Shown: positions 61,970 through 64,000 of the stretch, piece after piece | Layout of the letters: every line of letters starts with the position of its first letter | Numbering within the stretch: the first letter of the stretch is position 1 | Source: Sipunculus nudus | Taxonomy: Eukaryota; Annelida; Sipuncula; Golfingiida; Sipunculidae | Assembly (NCBI GenBank): GCA_026874595.1 | Contig: CM049313.1 | Coordinates: 80,778,659 to 80,842,658, forward strand | Length of the DNA stretch: 64,000 nt | Reading direction: 5' to 3' | The notes under the pieces: model-generated | The model's database searches: none | What the model was told of the DNA's origin: nothing | Seen by the model: the letters and a program-made list of their open reading frames with translations, nothing else | Made by a program: the position numbers and the translations under genes

Positions 61970-63813
61970 CTATGACCACTATTTCAGATTTGAGATCAGA
62001 ACAATTGATTTCTGCATAAACCACTATGACCAGATTTGATAAACTTTAAAGTGGTCTATATTTTTTTCTGAAGAAGTTGAGCTATATGCTTGGAGATGCC
62101 AGCCAGTGGGTGTGAATGGATTGCAATGAAACCCAAGCCAGGTGTTTGTGAAGAGTCTGAAGGGGGCCAAAACCTATTTGACTGTGTATAAGCATAAACT
62201 GGCCTGAAATCAGGTTTCTGGGGGCATGAAATTTTTGTTTGTGGGAACAGGGTAATATTTTCTTGTTTCCCTGTATATACACCCTAAACTGGGCCTAATG
62301 ACACCAAAACCAGGTTTGTGGGACCATCAGTACAGATTTGAGGGGGAAAAATGGATTTTATCTGTATATCACTATGTTCACTGTGTCCAGATTTGGAAAT
62401 TCAAACTGGTCCTAATTTTTTTTCTGATGGAGTTGAGCCAAATGCTTTGAGATACCAGCCAGTGGGTGTAAATGGATTACAATGATACCAAACCAGGTCT
62501 GTGTGTTGAGTTTTGTGGAGATGAGGGGGGCCAGAACCTATCTGACTGTGTATAAGCATAAACTGGCCTGAAATCAGGTTTCTGGGGGCTTGAAATTCTT
62601 GTTTGTGTCAACAGGGTAATATTATCTTGTTTCCCTGTATATACACCTTGAATTGGGCCTAATGACACCTAAACCATGTTTTAGGGACCATCATTACAGA
62701 TTTGAGGTAAAAAAAAATGGATTTTCCCTGTATATCACTATGTTCACTGTGTCCAGATTTGGGAATTCAAACTGGCCCTAATTTTTTTTCTGAGGGAGTT
62801 GAGCCAAATGCTTGGTGATGCCAGCCAGTGGGTGTAAATGGATTGCAATGATACCCAAACCAGGAGTGTGTGTTGAGTTTTGTGGATATGAAGGGGGCCA
62901 GAACCTAATTGACTGTGTATAAGCATAAACTGGCCTGAAATAAGTTTTCTGGGGGCATGAAATTTTTGTTTGTGGGAACAGGGTAATATTATCTTGTTTC
63001 CCTGTATATACACCCTAAACTGGGCCTAATGACACCAAAACCAGGTTTGTGGGACCATCAGTACAGATTTGAGGGGGGAAAATGGATTTTCTCTGTATAT
63101 CACTATGTTCACTGTGTCCAGATTTGGGAATTCAAACTGGCCCTGATTTTTTTTCTGAGGGAGTTGAGCCAAATGCTTGGTGATGCCAGCCAGTGGGTGT
63201 AAATGGATTGCAATGATACCCAAACTAGGAGTGTGTGTTGAGTTTTGTGGGGATGAGGGGGGCCAGAACCTAATTGACTGTGTATAAGCATAAACTGGCC
63301 TGAAATCAGGTTTCTGGAGGCATGAAATTTTTGTTTGTGGGAACAGGGTAATATTATCTTGTTTCCCTGTATATACACCCTAAACTGGGCCTAATGACAC
63401 CAAAACCAGGTTTGTGGGACCATCAGTACAGATTTGAGGGGAAAAAATGGATTTTTTCTGTATATCACTATGTCCACTGTGTCCAGATTTGGAAATTCAA
63501 ACTGGCCCTAATTTTTTTTCTGAGGGATTTGAACCAAATGCTTTGAGATTCCAGCCAGTGGGTGTAAATGGATTGCAATGATAGCCAAACCAGGTGTGTG
63601 TGATGAGTCTGGTGGAGATGAGGTGGTCCAAAACACTATTTGCCTGTGTATAATAAGCCATATACTGTCCTCAGCTGAAATCAGCTTTCTGGGGGCTTGA
63701 AATGTTTGCTGGTGGGAACAAGGTAATATTATCTTGTTATCATGGATATACACCCTAAAATGGGTCTAAGAACACCAAATACATGCATGTTGGACCATGA
63801 GTACAGATTTGAG
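61970..63813 (+). repeat. B array, five copies (HOR5)
   Basis: Five copies of subfamily II type. A short deletion removes GGTGGAGAT-like bases from the first copy (near 62158). Several private substitutions make this array distinct from HOR3 and HOR4. Confidence 0.9.
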
Positions 63814-64000
63814 GTAACAAATTGTCTGTCTATAAATTAAAAAAAATCAAATATCAAACTGTTATAAACATGTATCAATATATTTAATAAAATCTCTTTT
63901 CATCCAATGAATTGCATCTTATCTTTTTATAAATAAACCATGATATTCAATTACATCCAGTAATAAAAAATAAAAATAAAATGAATAAAAGTTTTTTTTT
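63814..64000 (+). repeat. C block start (HOR5), cut by window end
   Basis: A/T-rich lead of the C block up to the first T-tract. The rest lies outside the window. Confidence 0.85.

Noticed and set aside
1-64000. tRNA, rRNA or small-RNA genes
   Set aside because: No tRNA cloverleaf with A/B box and no rRNA-like stretch was recognised by eye. A tRNAscan or Rfam search would settle this.

Overview
The window is not a gene region. I find no supportable protein-coding gene, tRNA or rRNA. It is a nested tandem-repeat array from a eukaryotic nuclear genome. The AT-rich repeats, GTCT/TTTG microsatellites, AGGTCA clusters, CTCF-like cores and mosaic of small non-autonomous elements suggest a metazoan, most likely a marine invertebrate such as a mollusc. 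That assignment is inference. A run of exactly 500 N (2509-3008) is a scaffolding gap, so the sequence comes from a draft assembly.

Layout. Positions 1-2508 hold an inverted, diverged copy of the array's C block and the start of an A unit. After the gap the array runs on the + strand to the window end in head-to-tail higher-order repeats (HORs). Each complete HOR ends in a small hairpin followed by CTAG. HOR0 (3009-9393) is truncated on the left by the gap. HOR1 is 9394-17861 (8468 bp), HOR2 17862-26325 (8464 bp), HOR3 26326-36260 (9935 bp), HOR4 36261-48732 (12472 bp), and HOR5 runs from 48733 past the window end.

Each HOR has the order [A units]n, A-long, D, B array, C. A is a 1.26-1.38 kb unit (variants A1, A2, A2' and the divergent A4). 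It carries a TTTG/TCTG microsatellite, an AGGTCA cluster, X-box-like palindromes, a CTCF-like core, a degenerate ~148-bp sub-repeat with a TCTCGT..ACGAGA dyad, a GC-rich block and a 30-nt hairpin. A-long has extra 148-bp sub-repeats. D is a ~295-bp spacer. B is five copies of a 365-373-bp repeat. C is ~2.26 kb with a T/G homopolymer tract, a long imperfect inverted repeat, a GTCT microsatellite and the terminal hairpin-CTAG.

HOR length varies mainly through the number of A units: two A1 in HOR1 and HOR2; two A1 plus one A2 in HOR3; four A1 plus one A2 in HOR4; eight A2' plus one A4 in HOR5. There are three repeat scales: ~148 bp, ~1.27 kb and 8.5 to over 15 kb. The hairpin-CTAG ends, GTCT microsatellite and internal short tandem repeats resemble non-autonomous Helitron/Helentron-like elements (pearl in bivalves, mini-me/DINE-1 in flies). 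My working view is a satellite-scale concatemer derived from such elements. Its most notable property is that it multiplies 28 CTCF-like cores, all in one orientation, together with nuclear-receptor and RFX-type motifs.
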